DNA from: Nocardia salmonicida NBRC 13393
Lineage (GTDB): Bacteria > Actinomycetota > Actinomycetes > Mycobacteriales > Mycobacteriaceae
DNA length: 64,000 nucleotides
Assembly: GCF_001613085.1 (NCBI RefSeq)
Contig: NZ_BDBR01000004.1
Location: 248,001 to 312,000, forward strand
Direction: 5' to 3'
Positions 16,649 through 25,876 of the stretch are shown here, in pieces (position 1 is the stretch's first letter; each line of letters opens with the position of its first letter). The notes beneath the pieces are model-generated. The model made no database searches. It saw only the letters and a program-made list of their open reading frames with translations, and was not told where the DNA came from. A program made the translations under genes and the position numbers.

Positions 16649-17503
16649 ATGAAATTCGGGATCGTTCTGTTCACCAGCGACCGCGGCATTCGGCCCGCGG
16701 TGGCCGCCCGGGCGGCGGAGGAGCGCGGCTTCGCTTCGTTCTTCGTGCCCGAGCACACCCATATCCCCATCAAGCGGGAGGCGGCCCACCCGTCGACCGG
16801 CGACGCGTCGCTGCCCGATGACCGGTACACCCGAACCCTCGACCCCTGGGTGTCGTTGGCCATGGCGGCGGCGGTCACCGAGCGGATCGAGCTGTCCACC
16901 GCCGTGGCGCTGCCCGTCGAGCACGACCCGATCACCTTGGCCAAAACGGTCGCGACCCTGGATCATCTCTCCGACGGGCGGGTGACGCTCGGAGCCGGAT
17001 TCGGTTGGAACACCGATGAACTCGCCGACCACGGGGTGCCGCCGAACAAGCGGCGCACGGTGCTGCGCGAGTACATCGAAGCGATGCGAGCGCTGTGGAC
17101 CGAGGAGGAAGCCGCCTATCAGGGTGACTACGTGTCGTTCGGACCGAGTTGGGCGTGGCCCAAACCTGTCCAGCGCCACGTCCCTGTCCTCATCGGCGCG
17201 GCAGGCACCGAGCGCACCTTCGAGTGGATCGCTCGCAACGCGGACGGCTGGATCACCACGCCGACCGAAACCGACATCACCGCACGATTGGCGCTGCTGC
17301 ACAAGATCTGGGCCGACGCCGGGCGCAGTGACCGACCACGCGTGGTCGCACTGGACTTCAAACCCGACCCGGCCAAGTTGGCGCTGTGGGCCGGGTCCGG
17401 GGTCACCGACGTGCTGTACGGGCTACCCGACCGCACCGAGACCGAGGTGCTGCAGTATCTCGACCGGCTCGCGGCGAAACTCGCCGATCTGACCGGGTTC
17501 TGA
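16649..17503 (+). CDS. LLM-class F420-dependent oxidoreductase
   Basis: A 284-residue luciferase-like TIM-barrel protein (TIGR03619-like). MKFGIVLFTSDRGIRP, FVPEHTHIP, LSTAVALPVEHDPITLAKTV and GRVTLGAGFGWNTDEL are signature stretches. It probably oxidises or reduces a pathway intermediate with F420. ATG 16649 is used because the conserved N-terminus starts there; GAAAGAG lies ten bases upstream. It is 20 bases after mscR and ends at a strong bidirectional terminator. Confidence 0.9.
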   Translation: MKFGIVLFTSDRGIRPAVAARAAEERGFASFFVPEHTHIPIKREAAHPSTGDASLPDDRYTRTLDPWVSLAMAAAVTERIELSTAVALPVEHDPITLAKTVATLDHLSDGRVTLGAGFGWNTDELADHGVPPNKRRTVLREYIEAMRALWTEEEAAYQGDYVSFGPSWAWPKPVQRHVPVLIGAAGTERTFEWIARNADGWITTPTETDITARLALLHKIWADAGRSDRPRVVALDFKPDPAKLALWAGSGVTDVLYGLPDRTETEVLQYLDRLAAKLADLTGF

Positions 17504-17519
17504 CCCGAGAACAGCGCCC

Positions 17520-17560
17520 CGAGATGCGGGCCGGGCTACTACAGCCCGGCCCGCATCTCG
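17520..17560. terminator. Bidirectional terminator
   Basis: Exact 18-base arms (17520-17537 and 17543-17560) flank a five-base loop between the convergent LLM oxidoreductase and fprB genes. The hairpin abuts the fprB stop. Confidence 0.85.
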
Positions 17561-19228
17561 CTATCGCGCACGTGCGGTGTCGACCATGTCCTCGACCCGG
17601 GTGAACTTGACCCGAGGACGGCCCGCCGCAGCGCCGTTGGCGCGCTCCGCGGCGTCGATCAGCGCCCATCCGTCCCGGTCGACGAGATTCGGGCAACGAC
17701 GCGACAGCAGGGCCAGCAGGTCTTCCCGGTCGCCCGCTGGCGTGGCCAGGCGTCCGGCGGTGAAGTCCTCGACGATCCCGGCGACGGTCTGCTCCGCGTC
17801 ACCACGGTTGGTGCCGATCACGCCTCGCGCCCCGCGCTTGATCCACCCGGCGGCATAAGCACCGGGTAGTACCGCGCCCGCGCTGTCGAGCACCCGGCCG
17901 CCGTCGTTGGGGATGATGCCCTTGGCCGGGTCGAACGGCACACCGGGTACCTGCCTGCCGCGGTAGCCGACGGCACGTAGCACCAGGGAGGTATCGATGG
18001 TTTCTACGCGCTCCGTCGCCACGGCCACCGGCCCCTGGGGGCCGCTGTGAATCTCGTTGTGTGCCAGCTGAAGTGATTCGACCCTGCCTTCGCCGGTCAG
18101 CGCGACAGGGGTGACACGGAAACGGAAGTCGACGAGCCGAGGTGCGCCGGTGATACCCCGCGTGCTGTATTCGTGCGCCAGGGTCAGCTTGAGGCGGGTC
18201 GTCGGATCGATGGCCGGATCCGACAGTGCGGCGACCACGTCGTCATCGATGTCGGCGGGATCGATGACGACGCCGGTACCGGACGAGTGCCCGAGCGCGA
18301 GGAATTCCGGGCCGGTGTAGGCGGCCTGGCGAAGGCCACGTCTGCCCAGCAGCAGGACCTGGCGGATATTGCTGTGGCGCAACGCTTCCACCGCGTGATC
18401 GGCGATATCGGTGCCCGCGAGCTGATCGGGATCAGTGGTCAGCACTCGCGCGATGTCCAGCGCCACATTGCCGTTGCCGACGATGACCGCCCGCTCACCG
18501 GACAGGTCGAAACGGTGGTCGGCGTAATCGGGGTGCCCGTTGTACCAGGCCACGAATTCGGTGGCCGAGTGACTGCCCGGCAGATCCTCACCGGGTATGT
18601 GCAGTCGCCCGTCCGCGGAGGCGCCGACCGCGTAGATCACCGCGTGGCAGTGCTCCAGCAGTTCGGCATGCGAAATATCGCGTCCGACTTCGACATTGAG
18701 GTGGAATCGGACCGAGTCGCGTTTGAACGCCGACGCGAACATGGTGGTGACGCCGCGGGTTTCGGGGTGGTCGGGAGCGACTCCGTACCGAGCCAGCCCC
18801 CACGGCGTCGGCAGGCGATCGAACATCTCGACCTCCACATCGCCCCGGCCGAGCAGATGCTCGGCGGCGTAGCAGGCCGCGGGCCCGGTGCCCACGATCG
18901 CCACGCGCAACCGGCCCGCCGCACGCGACAGTCGGGCGGGCGCGGCGTCGACGGCGATATCGGTGTCGAGCGGGCGGTGCTGGAAGTAGGCGGCATTGAT
19001 CTCGGCATAGCGCAGCAGGTTCACCGGCAGGTCGTCGGCGTCATAGATCGAGTCCACGGGACAGGCGTCCATGCAGGCGCCGCAGTCGATGCAGGTATCG
19101 GGATCGATATGCAGCATCTCGGCGTTCGCGAAATCGGGATCGCCGGGTCGCGGCCGGATGCAGTCGACCGGACACTCCGCGACGCAACTCGCGTCGTTGC
19201 AGCATCGCTGGGTGATGACAAAGGCCAT
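17561..19228 (-). CDS. Ferredoxin/ferredoxin-NADP reductase, FprB type
   Basis: A 555-residue fusion. An N-terminal bacterial ferredoxin carries cysteine sets CCNDASCVAECP (9-20) and CIDCGACMDACP (46-57). It is followed by an adrenodoxin-reductase-like FAD/NADPH domain with GTGPAACYAA (FAD) and GNGNVALDIAR (NADPH) and the C-terminal AGWIKRGARGVIGTNRGDA. It matches mycobacterial FprB. It passes electrons from NADPH to iron-sulfur partners, for example a P450 or Rieske oxygenase. ATG 19228 follows GGAAGGTG. It is the last gene of the aldehyde dehydrogenase-SDR-fprB operon. Confidence 0.92.
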   Translation of the reverse strand: MAFVITQRCCNDASCVAECPVDCIRPRPGDPDFANAEMLHIDPDTCIDCGACMDACPVDSIYDADDLPVNLLRYAEINAAYFQHRPLDTDIAVDAAPARLSRAAGRLRVAIVGTGPAACYAAEHLLGRGDVEVEMFDRLPTPWGLARYGVAPDHPETRGVTTMFASAFKRDSVRFHLNVEVGRDISHAELLEHCHAVIYAVGASADGRLHIPGEDLPGSHSATEFVAWYNGHPDYADHRFDLSGERAVIVGNGNVALDIARVLTTDPDQLAGTDIADHAVEALRHSNIRQVLLLGRRGLRQAAYTGPEFLALGHSSGTGVVIDPADIDDDVVAALSDPAIDPTTRLKLTLAHEYSTRGITGAPRLVDFRFRVTPVALTGEGRVESLQLAHNEIHSGPQGPVAVATERVETIDTSLVLRAVGYRGRQVPGVPFDPAKGIIPNDGGRVLDSAGAVLPGAYAAGWIKRGARGVIGTNRGDAEQTVAGIVEDFTAGRLATPAGDREDLLALLSRRCPNLVDRDGWALIDAAERANGAAAGRPRVKFTRVEDMVDTARAR

Positions 19229-19263
19229 GAGCACACCTTCCATGGACGGTAGATCGGACAGGG

Positions 19264-20169
19264 TCAGCCCGCGGCTTGCGAGCGATCCGCCCCACGGTCG
19301 GGGATCATCTGACGCAACTCCGCCATGGTCCACGGAGGTGCATCCCGATGGTCCCGGTAGCCCACGATGGTGGGGGTAGGGCGTTCGAAGCGGCCGACGA
19401 ATCCGCCTGCCGCGATGTAGATTTCACCGGTGATATCGGCCGCGATATCGCTGGCCAAGAACTGATAGAGCGGCGCCACGTAGTCCGCGGGAGGCGCGTC
19501 GAGCGAACTGCGCATCGTTATCTCATCGAGCATCTGCCGCCGATAGAGTTCGAGAATCTTGGCCTCGTAGGCAAATCCGGAGGAAAGGCGCGTCTTCGCG
19601 CCGGGGCACACCACGTTCGCCCGAACTCCGTGCTCTTTCAGCTCCGCCGCGATCGCCAACGTCAGGCTGGTCACCGCTCCTTTGCCCGCTGGGTATCCCG
19701 TCCCGCCGTAGTCACCGAGGTAGGCGAAAGAGCTCGTATTGATCATCGAACCGCGCCCCTGCTCGACCATCCGGGGCGCGGCGGCGCGACAGGTGTTGAA
19801 CACCGTGGTGAGATGCGAATCCAGCAGGGCCCGCCAATCCCATGGCTTCGCATCCAGAATCGACGAGGCGGGCGGCTCGGCGATTCCCGCGCAGTTGACG
19901 AGAACGTCTATGGCGCCGAATTTCTCGACACAGACATCGATCGCTCGGGTCGCGACGGCCACATCGGCCGCGGATCCCGCCACTCCCACAGCCGAATGTC
20001 CGGAGAGCGTGATCGCCTTGGCCGCCCTGTCGACGGCCGCCTCGTCACGCCCGTTGATCACCACCCCCGCACCGTTTTTGGCCAGCAGTGCGGCAACTGC
20101 GAAGCCGATCCCCCGACTGCCGCCGACCACGACCGCCCCGCGCCCACTCAACGATCGCTCGCCGTTCAT
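19264..20169 (-). CDS. Short-chain dehydrogenase/reductase
   Basis: A 301-residue classical SDR. GGSRGIGFAVA is the NAD(P) loop, NCAGIAEP the NAG-like motif, INTSSFAYLGDYGGTGYPAG supplies Ser and Tyr, and the Lys follows in PAGKGAV. The last ~35 residues after GGFVGRFERP are longer than usual and include YRDHRDAPPWTM, as in mycobacterial SDRs of catabolic loci. The start at 20169 lies six bases after GGAG. It is 35 bases before fprB and probably oxidises or reduces a hydroxy or keto intermediate. Confidence 0.9.
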   Translation of the reverse strand: MNGERSLSGRGAVVVGGSRGIGFAVAALLAKNGAGVVINGRDEAAVDRAAKAITLSGHSAVGVAGSAADVAVATRAIDVCVEKFGAIDVLVNCAGIAEPPASSILDAKPWDWRALLDSHLTTVFNTCRAAAPRMVEQGRGSMINTSSFAYLGDYGGTGYPAGKGAVTSLTLAIAAELKEHGVRANVVCPGAKTRLSSGFAYEAKILELYRRQMLDEITMRSSLDAPPADYVAPLYQFLASDIAADITGEIYIAAGGFVGRFERPTPTIVGYRDHRDAPPWTMAELRQMIPDRGADRSQAAG

Positions 20170-20257
20170 CCCGTTCTCCACTCACGTCGACCACATCCAC
20201 ACCGCGTCGAATCGCGCTGTGGTCCAGAAGAATTCCTGCCGTAAATCCGAGTTCCCG

Positions 20258-21795
20258 TCAGGACATCAAGCGTCGCGCGATCGCGCTGCCGAACCCGTAC
20301 TTCAGAGTGCCTGCGATCATCGCGACCGACTCCTCGGTGTACGGGTACCAGATCCGCTCCCGCTTCAACTGCCACCGATCGAGCAGAATCGGCTGAGCGT
20401 GGGTGAATCCGCGCAGGCCATGGCGGCCGTTCGTCTGTCCGAGGCCGCTGCGTTTGCGGCCGCCGAACGGCGCCTCCGGCACTCCGTAGATCACGGCGGC
20501 GTCGTTGTGAACAACCGATCCGGTGTCGAGACGCTTGGCGATACGCAGCGCTTTCGCTGTGTCCTTGGTGAAGACGCTGCCGCTGAGCCCGTACTGAGAG
20601 TCGTTGGCCAGTCGGATCGCTTCCTCCTCGTCCGCGACCCGCATGATCGCCGCGACGGGGCCGAAAGTCTCCTCCCGCATCAGTTCCATGTCATGGGTGA
20701 CCTCGACCGCGACCGTCGGCTCGAAGAACAGGCCACCGGCGGTGTCGGCTTCCCCTCCGACCAGCAGCACGGCGCCACGGCGTTTCGCGTCTTCGAGGTG
20801 GCGGGTGACGATCGCCACCTGGCGATCCCAGCACATCGGACCCATATCTGTGCCGTCACCGGCACCGTAGGTCAGCGACTTCGCCTTCTGCTGGACCAGC
20901 CGAATGAACTCGTCGGCAACGCTTTCCACGACATAGATGCGCTCTACGCTCAGACATACCTGGCCGCTGTTGAACATCGACAGGTACACCGCCCCTCCGC
21001 GGCCCGTTCGATGTCGGCGTCGTCGCAGACGATCATGGCGTCCTTGCCGCCCAGTTCCAAAGTGCACGGAATCAGCTGCCGCGCACAGGCTTCGGCGACC
21101 TTTCGGCCGGTGGCGACACTGCCCGTGAACGAGATCTTGTCCACCCCGGCGTCGACGAGAGCGGCGCCCGTTTCGCCGTCGCCGTGGATCAGCTGCAGCA
21201 CATCCGCCGGAACACCGGCTTCGTGCAGGATCTTCGCCACCCAGCCGCCCGAATGCGGCGTGACCTCCGAGGGCTTGAGCAGTACGGCGTTGCCCGCCAG
21301 CAGCGCCTGCGCCACCGGATTCATCGACAGCACGAAGGGCGCGTTCCACGGCGTGATCACGCCGATCACGCCCAACGGGCGGTAGTGCACGGTGAGCTTC
21401 TTGAACGGACGGATATAGCCGTGCAAGCGTTCACGATGATCGGCGAGATCCCGCTTGGCTCGGCGGCTCCAATAGTTCAGGAAGTCGCACGAGGCCAAGA
21501 TCTCGATCGCCAAGGCTTCGACGCGCGGCTTGCCGGATTCGGCCCGAAGAGTGTCGACGACTTCGTCCTGCCGGGCGATCAAGACCTCGACCGCCGCACG
21601 GATGATGGCAGCGCGCTCGCGCACCGGCCGCGCCGCCCACGCCACTTGGGCGACCCGGGCACGGGCGACCGCTTGCCCGACTTCTTCGGCCGTGCTCACG
21701 AGGATGTCGCCGACCGCTCCCCCGTGCACCGGACTGCTCAACCCGAGACGACGTCGACCATCCGACGCCTGCGGCAGCGCTTGCACAATCGCCAT
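20258..21795 (-). pseudogene. Aldehyde dehydrogenase, interrupted by one frameshift
   Basis: The reading frame starts at 21795 after GAGGAG and shows an intact ALDH N-terminal half: VIGVITPWNAPF, FTGSVATG and the catalytic Glu in LELGGKDA. After DIERAA it shifts frame at the run of four C on the plus strand (20992-20995). The second half, starting GAVYLSMFNSGQVCLS with the catalytic Cys and including EETFGPVAAI and GGRKRSGLG, is complete to 20258. One extra G in that run restores a 512-residue enzyme. As written, no active enzyme can be made. The otherwise perfect sequence suggests either very recent mutation or a sequencing error. Confidence 0.8.
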
Positions 21796-21880
21796 GTCGA
21801 TCTCCTCAACTAGGTCTTCGAGGTGTCGATGCCGAGCACCCGACCGAATCTTCGACACGACAGGCGAGAAGGGACTACGG

Positions 21881-21904
21881 TTGGACACTCACCTGGACAC
21901 TTGT
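21881..21904. promoter_or_regulatory. Shared bipartite operator, copy B
   Basis: TTGGACA-N9-ACACTTGT is identical in fixed bases and spacing to the motif at 14878-14901. It lies about 90 bases before the aldehyde dehydrogenase-SDR-fprB operon. It overlaps three 12-base-spaced TGGAC repeats. Confidence 0.65.
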
Positions 21905-21912
21905 CTGGACGC
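21882..21912. repeat. Three TGGAC(A/G)C boxes at 12-base spacing
   Basis: TGGACAC begins at 21882 and 21894, and TGGACGC at 21906, so the period is exactly 12 bases. The array lies in the divergent region between the aldehyde dehydrogenase and acyl-CoA ligase genes and probably represents multiple regulator half-sites. Confidence 0.5.
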
Positions 21913-21972
21913 TAGCATGAGGCGCACTCGAATGGCAATGACCATCCCTCCCCCGCACGGCCGATCCGGCGA

Positions 21973-21998
21973 GTAGACAATTTTTGAAATCTGTATAC
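21973..21998. promoter_or_regulatory. GTAGACA-N12-TGTATAC operator before acyl-CoA ligase
   Basis: The inverted repeat (one mismatch) ends 31 bases before the acyl-CoA ligase start. The same half-sites and 12-base spacing occur at 29005-29030 between the TetR gene and the monooxygenase. This suggests that the TetR protein encoded at 29130 controls both transcripts. Confidence 0.6.
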
Positions 21999-22029
21999 AT
22001 CCGACGATAGCGTGTTCTAAATTCGGCCC

Positions 22030-23634
22030 ATGGCTGCAACGGTCACCGAACTTCTGCTCGCGCGAGCCGAGGACGATTCCCTCGCGATCACCTGTCCCGG
22101 TCGGACCTGGACGTGGCGCGAGCACATCGCCGAGGCGCGACGCCAGGCCGCGACGATACTGTCCGTCGCCGATCCCGCCCGTCCGATGCATGTGGGAACG
22201 CTGCTGGGCAACACGGCCGAGATGCTCACCAGCCTCGCCGCCGGTGCGCTCGGCGGATACGTCACGGTCGGCATCAACAACACCCGGCGCGGCGCTGCCC
22301 TCGCCGACGACATCCGGCGCGGCGATGTCCAGATCCTGCTCACCGACGCCGAACACCGAGCACTGCTCGACGGACTCGACCTCGACGGCGTCACCGTCTT
22401 CGACGTCTCGCTACCACGCTGGGCCGAATTACTGGACAGTGCAGCCGAATTGACGCCGCACAGCGTGCCGGGCGCGATGGATACCTTCATGCTCATCTTC
22501 ACCTCGGGCACGAGTGGGAACCCGAAGCCCGTGCGGCTCGCGCACATGATGGTGCCGTTCGCGGGACCGCCGCTGGTCGACCGGTTCGGCCTCGGCGCCG
22601 ACGACATCTGCTATCTGTCGATGCCGCTGTTTCATTCGGCCGCGATACTCGGCGGCTACTGCGTGGCCCTCGCCAGCGGGGCAGCCATGGCGCCCGCCAA
22701 ATTCTCGGCCTCGACATTCCTCGCCGATATCCGGCGAAGCGGCGCGACATACATGAACTACGTCGGCAAACCGCTGTCCTACATTCTCGCTACCGAGCAG
22801 CAGCCCGACGATGCCGACAATCCGCTGCGCGTCGCTTTCGGCAACGAGGCGACCGACCGCGATATCGACGAGTTCACCCGGCGCTTCGACTGCACGGTGT
22901 GGGACGGATTCGGCTCGACCGAACTGGCGATCATCATCACCAGGGAACCAGGTACCCCGCCGGGTTCCATCGGCAAGGGTTATCCCGGTGTGGCCGTGTA
23001 CAACTCGGTGACTGTCACCGAATGCCCGTGCGCCGTCTTCGACGAACACGGCGCCCTGGCCAATCCGGACGAAGCCGTCGGCGAACTGGTCAACGCCGAC
23101 GGGACGGGCCTGTTCATGGGCTACTACGGCGACGAGGAAGCCACCGCCGAGCGGACCCGCGGCGGTCTCTACTGGTCGGGCGATCTGGCCTACAAGGACG
23201 CGGACGGCTTCCTCTATCTCGCCGGTCGTACCGCCGACTGGATGCGCGTCGACGGTGAGAACCTCGCCGCGGGTCCGATCGAACGGATCCTGCAACGGCT
23301 CGACGCGGTCAGCCGGTGCGCCGTCTACGCAGTTCCCGACGACCGGGTCGGCGACGCGGTCATGGCCGCGATCGTCTTGCGCGACAACGCCTCTCTCGAT
23401 CCGGGCGAGCTCACCGTGTTTCTCGGCGAGCAACTCGACCTCTCCCCCAAGGCCTGGCCGCGCTTCGTGCGCTTGGCCGCCGACCTGCCGACGACGGCCA
23501 CCAACAAGATCCTCAAACGCACGCTCGTCGAGCAGGGGGCCACGGCAGGCGAGGGCACCCTCTGGCGACGCGAATCACGCTCGACCACTTACGAAATCGC
23601 CGCACCGGAGGTGCCTGCCGATGTCAGCAGATGA
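22030..23634 (+). CDS. Acyl-CoA synthetase, FadD17-like
   Basis: A 534-residue AMP-forming acyl-CoA ligase. The P-loop is FTSGTSGNPKP, the A5-like motif is WDGFGSTE, the hinge Asp motif is YWSGDLAYKDADGF, and the catalytic Lys is in TATNKILKR. Overall it resembles mycobacterial FadD17, a sterol-catabolism type ligase, but the substrate cannot be fixed. ATG 22030 is 31 bases after the GTAGACA operator. It heads a tightly overlapping operon with an LLM enzyme and a phosphotransferase-fold protein. Confidence 0.9.
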   Translation: MAATVTELLLARAEDDSLAITCPGRTWTWREHIAEARRQAATILSVADPARPMHVGTLLGNTAEMLTSLAAGALGGYVTVGINNTRRGAALADDIRRGDVQILLTDAEHRALLDGLDLDGVTVFDVSLPRWAELLDSAAELTPHSVPGAMDTFMLIFTSGTSGNPKPVRLAHMMVPFAGPPLVDRFGLGADDICYLSMPLFHSAAILGGYCVALASGAAMAPAKFSASTFLADIRRSGATYMNYVGKPLSYILATEQQPDDADNPLRVAFGNEATDRDIDEFTRRFDCTVWDGFGSTELAIIITREPGTPPGSIGKGYPGVAVYNSVTVTECPCAVFDEHGALANPDEAVGELVNADGTGLFMGYYGDEEATAERTRGGLYWSGDLAYKDADGFLYLAGRTADWMRVDGENLAAGPIERILQRLDAVSRCAVYAVPDDRVGDAVMAAIVLRDNASLDPGELTVFLGEQLDLSPKAWPRFVRLAADLPTTATNKILKRTLVEQGATAGEGTLWRRESRSTTYEIAAPEVPADVSR

Positions 23635-24745
23635 ACAACTCCCGCCACAGCTGACCGAACTCGGCTACTACGCGCTGTCGCGGCATCCCGTCACCCCCGC
23701 CGATCTCGCGGCCGAGGCGGTGCTGGCCGACCGGATCGGGCTGGGCACCGCCTTCGTCTCCGAGCGGTTCAACATCAAAGACGCCGCGGTTCTGTCTGGC
23801 GCACTCGCCGCTGTGTCGACCAGGCTGGGTATCGCCACCGCGGCGACCAACCACAACACGCGTCATCCGATCGTCACCGCGAACATGGGCGCGACCCTCG
23901 CCGAACTCAGTGGCGGACGTTTCGCGCTCGGCCTCGGACGCGGAATCGCGCCACTGTGGCAGGTTCTCGGGATACCGAACGTGACCGGCGCGCAACTGGC
24001 CGAGATCACCGACATCGTGCGTAGGTTGTGGCGCGGGGAGACGGTCATCGGCCACGACGGCGCGATCGGTTCCTATCCGGTTCTGCATCTCGGCGTGGCA
24101 CTCGATTCGCCACCGCCGGTGCTGCTGGTCACCATGAGCCCACGGACTCTGCGATTGGCGGGCCGCATCGCGGACGCGGTTGTCCTGCACACCTTCCTCA
24201 GCGCCGAAGCCACCGCGACCGCGGTGTCGACGGTGCGCGAGGCCGCGGAACGCGCGGGGCGCGATCCTGCCTCGGTGCGGATCTGGTCGGTCGTGGCCAC
24301 TGTCGGTGACGACCTCGACGAGCAGGATCAACTGCGGCGGCTCTACGGCCGCCTGGCCACCTACCTGCAGGGCTATCCCGAGATTCTGATGCGAGCCAAC
24401 GGCTGGCGCAGCGACGATCTGGAGCGGGTGCGGGCGAGCACGGCCTTCACTTCGGCGCGTGGCGCGATCGACGCGACTGCCGATGCCGCCGAACTCGCCG
24501 AACTCGCCGCGGTGATTCCGCGGGAATGGGTGAGCGACTGCGCGACCGGTTCCCCGCACGCCTGCGCCACGGCGGTCGACCGACAATTCGAACTCGGCGT
24601 CGACTCGGTGATCATGCACGGCGCTACCCCCACCGAACTGGTCCCGGTCGTCGAGGCCTACCGAGCGATCCGCTCGACCCGGCGCGCACTGCCGGCCAAC
24701 CCGGGCTCGGTCACGCTGCCGGTCTCGTCAGGAGTTGTCGCATGA
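23621..24745 (+). CDS. LLM-class F420-dependent oxidoreductase (TIGR03857-like)
   Basis: A 374-residue luciferase-like protein with ELGYYALSRHP, GLGTAFVSERFNIKDAAVLS, LSGGRFALGLGRGI and, near the C-terminus, FELGVDSVIMHGATP. These fit the MSMEG_2249-type subfamily. The start ATG 23621 lies inside the end of the ligase gene, seven bases after GGAGGTG, a 14-base overlap that indicates coupling. It probably acts on the same substrate series as its neighbours. Confidence 0.9.
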   Translation: MSADEQLPPQLTELGYYALSRHPVTPADLAAEAVLADRIGLGTAFVSERFNIKDAAVLSGALAAVSTRLGIATAATNHNTRHPIVTANMGATLAELSGGRFALGLGRGIAPLWQVLGIPNVTGAQLAEITDIVRRLWRGETVIGHDGAIGSYPVLHLGVALDSPPPVLLVTMSPRTLRLAGRIADAVVLHTFLSAEATATAVSTVREAAERAGRDPASVRIWSVVATVGDDLDEQDQLRRLYGRLATYLQGYPEILMRANGWRSDDLERVRASTAFTSARGAIDATADAAELAELAAVIPREWVSDCATGSPHACATAVDRQFELGVDSVIMHGATPTELVPVVEAYRAIRSTRRALPANPGSVTLPVSSGVVA

Positions 24746-25827
24746 CCGCCGAATACACCCCTCCCGGAACGGTGTCGGAGGACATCCCGACCGATCCGGA
24801 TGCGCTCACCCCCGCCTGGCTCACCGCGACACTACGGGCACACGGTCACGCCGTGGAGGTCGACAGCGTGACCGTGACGCCGGTGGGTTCGGGTCAGATG
24901 GCCGGCTCGTACCGGCTGCTGCTGCGCTATCGCGACAACACCAGCTTGCCGGTGAGCATGATCGCCAAACTCGCCATCGGCTCCGAGGAGCATCGCCGGT
25001 TCGGAGCGGGCGCCTTCCGCAACGAGGTGCGCTTCTATCGCGACCTGGCGTCGACGCTGCGGACGCCGGTGCCGGGCTGTCACGCCGCGGTCGTCTCGGA
25101 ATCCGGCAGCGAATTCGTGCTGCTACTCGATGATCTCGCGCCGGCGGTGCAGGGTGACCAGATCGCGGGCTGCACCGTCGAACAGGCGCGCGCGGTCGCC
25201 GTCGCCGCTGCGGGACTGCACGGCCCGCGCTGGTGTGACGACACGTTGTTCCAGGTATCGGGCCTGTCGCTGCCCACTGCCGAGGATCGCGACCTGATGG
25301 ACTCGGTCCTCGGCCCGATGGCCGACGCCTTCGTCGAGCGTTTCGACGATCGGCTCACCGACCTCGAACGGGCCGCCGTCGCGTGGCTGGTCGCGTCCGC
25401 CGGTGCGTGGCTGATCGCCCCGCTGCGGCATTTCGCGCTGCTGCACGGGGATCTCCGCGTCGACAATGTGATGTTCGCGCCGGACGGCACAGTGACGGTG
25501 CTGGACTGGCAGACGATCACCCCTGGGCAACCGTTGCGCGATATCGCCTTCCTGCTCTCGACGAGTCTCACGATCGAGGACCGTCGCCTGCACGAGCGCG
25601 CCATCGTCGCCGACTACCACCGGGAACTCACCCGGCACGGCGTCACCGGCTACAGCGCCGAGCAGTGTTGGGCCGACTACCTGTCGTCGCTGATCCACGC
25701 ACCGCTGATCGTCGTATTCGGTTGCGGCGCGGCCGCTCCCACTCCACGCGGCGACCAGATGTTCCACACGATGCTCACGCGCAGCGCCGCCGCGATCGAC
25801 GACCTCGTACCGGGCGCACTGCGCTGA
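24742..25827 (+). CDS. Phosphotransferase-fold protein (APH/ecdysteroid-kinase type)
   Basis: A 361-residue protein with a kinase-like fold. HGDLRVDN is the catalytic loop (Asp and Asn), VLDWQ the metal-binding Asp, and FVLLLDDLAP the hinge. Such proteins accompany FadD/FadE and LLM genes in actinobacterial lipid and sterol catabolism; some phosphorylate hydroxylated substrates. ATG 24742 overlaps the upstream stop (ATGA), so translation is coupled. The substrate is unknown. Confidence 0.88.
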   Translation: MTAEYTPPGTVSEDIPTDPDALTPAWLTATLRAHGHAVEVDSVTVTPVGSGQMAGSYRLLLRYRDNTSLPVSMIAKLAIGSEEHRRFGAGAFRNEVRFYRDLASTLRTPVPGCHAAVVSESGSEFVLLLDDLAPAVQGDQIAGCTVEQARAVAVAAAGLHGPRWCDDTLFQVSGLSLPTAEDRDLMDSVLGPMADAFVERFDDRLTDLERAAVAWLVASAGAWLIAPLRHFALLHGDLRVDNVMFAPDGTVTVLDWQTITPGQPLRDIAFLLSTSLTIEDRRLHERAIVADYHRELTRHGVTGYSAEQCWADYLSSLIHAPLIVVFGCGAAAPTPRGDQMFHTMLTRSAAAIDDLVPGALR

Positions 25828-25876
25828 ATCCGATACTCGGTGCGATCGCGGCGGAGAAAGCCGGTGCGGCAACGAC

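Noticed and set aside
19739..21385. Long plus-strand frame (548 codons)
   Set aside because: It is antisense to the SDR and aldehyde dehydrogenase, whose catalytic motifs are obvious. The product has no recognisable domain.
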